From: Nocardia yamanashiensis NBRC 100130
GTDB taxonomy: Bacteria; Actinomycetota; Actinomycetes; Mycobacteriales; Mycobacteriaceae
NCBI RefSeq assembly: GCF_001613325.1
Contig: NZ_BDCD01000013.1
Span: 1-64,000 of the forward strand
DNA: 64,000 nt
Reading direction: 5' to 3'
Part shown: positions 63,457-64,000 of the stretch, in pieces
Position numbering within the stretch: the stretch's first letter is position 1
Layout of the letters: each line of letters opens with the position of its first letter
Made by a program: the position numbers and the translations under genes
Notes under the pieces: generated by a model
What the model saw: the letters and a program-made list of their open reading frames with translations, nothing else
What the model was told of the DNA's origin: nothing
The model's database searches: none

Positions 63457-64000
63457 CTATACCTCGATTGCCTGCTCGATGAGGGTTGCCGAATCGCCTT
63501 GGGAGAGTGCGGCTTCCTCGAGTTCAGCGTACGTGTCGAGGTAACGATCCACGACAGGCGTTTCTACGCAGAGGCACCCAGCCAAGTTCTCGACGTAGCC
63601 AACGGGGCCGAATTGTTCGCCGAGGTCGAACAGCGCGAAGGAGCTGGCAAGGGCGCGCGGCAAGAATCTGTCGAATGGCAGGACCCGCAGCACTATCCGA
63701 GGGTTCTTACCGATTTCGAGAAGATGGTTCAGCTGTTCCCGCATCGCTTCGGGGTTACTTGTTCGCTGACGCAGCACCGTCTCGTGCACGATCGCGGTTA
63801 CCGTGGTCGCAGCGTCGCTGACCATCCGTTGGCGGGCGAGGCGCAGCTCAGCCGCGCGGGCAGCGCTAGCGTCATCCAGCGCGGGATCCTCCCGGAACAA
63901 CTCGTTCATATAGGCCGGGCTCTGCAGCAGGCCGTTCAGCAGGCCGAGGCTGAAGATTCGGATGTGTGCGGCACGGCTTTCCAGCCAGAAGACGTCCAGA
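63457..64000 (-). CDS. DUF5753/XRE-type regulator, truncated by the window edge
   Basis: The frame stays open past the internal ATG at 63909 to the edge, reading ESRAAHIRIFSLGLLNGLLQ, which is typical of DUF5753. The N-terminal helix-turn-helix lies outside the window. The visible 180 or so residues form the C-terminal ligand or partner domain. It is coupled to the DUF397 gene downstream. Confidence 0.8.
   Translation of the reverse strand, partial: LDVFWLESRAAHIRIFSLGLLNGLLQSPAYMNELFREDPALDDASAARAAELRLARQRMVSDAATTVTAIVHETVLRQRTSNPEAMREQLNHLLEIGKNPRIVLRVLPFDRFLPRALASSFALFDLGEQFGPVGYVENLAGCLCVETPVVDRYLDTYAELEEAALSQGDSATLIEQAIEV

Overview
The window comes from a high-GC Gram-positive actinomycete of the Mycobacteriales, most likely Nocardia or a close relative. 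The evidence is the gene order infA-rpmJ-rpsM-rpsK-rpsD-rpoA-rplQ-truA, which matches the Mycobacterium tuberculosis order, together with a complete ESX (type VII secretion) gene set with PE- and PPE-like proteins and a DUF5753/DUF397 pair. The genus is inference; no marker gene was compared.

Layout. (1) 1-6040, minus strand: a ribosomal protein/RNA polymerase operon ending in truA and an unknown CxCxxC protein. (2) 6355-23311: a giant proline-rich ParA-like ATPase, a lipoprotein and two Ser/Thr kinases, a DUF4254 gene, a GntR-GNAT pair, then a lipoprotein-lipoprotein-kinase module pointing right and a fourth kinase at the end of the minus-strand eccD-mycP-eccC operon. (3) 23314-34790: the ESX core, with eccD-mycP-eccC on the minus strand and eccA-eccE on the plus strand, diverging from one palindromic control region. 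(4) 34783-46006, minus strand: two YbaB-like proteins, an EspC-like and an EspA-like substrate, PE, PPE, EspG, two WXG100 proteins, EccB, and a second lipoprotein-lipoprotein-kinase module that mirrors the first. (5) 46155-51526: two tandem membrane proteins, a second EspA-like substrate with its own EspG-like protein, and a YezG-like candidate immunity protein. (6) 51643-63015: a WXG100-YbaB-giant toxin cassette followed by an array of putative immunity genes. (7) 63107-64000: a DUF397 gene and a truncated DUF5753 regulator.

How it may work. EccB, EccC, EccD and EccE form the inner-membrane channel, EccA and EspG handle PE/PPE and Esx substrates, and MycP is the mycosin protease. By gene content (eccA, eccE, espG, PE and PPE present) the locus is ESX-3-like rather than ESX-4-like, but its order is strongly rearranged. 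Five kinases and five related lipoproteins are interleaved with the machinery, which suggests envelope-sensing phosphorylation control of secretion.

Most interesting object. The 2052-residue protein at 52548-58706 combines a WXG100-like N-terminal domain, a long Pro/Ala linker, a ParB-like domain, two separate RelA/SpoT-like nucleotidyltransferase domains and a C-terminal His/Cys domain. I read it as a type VII-exported polymorphic toxin that may act by making alarmones or modifying nucleotides. The downstream genes share an immunity-like module. All domain assignments are by eye from motifs.
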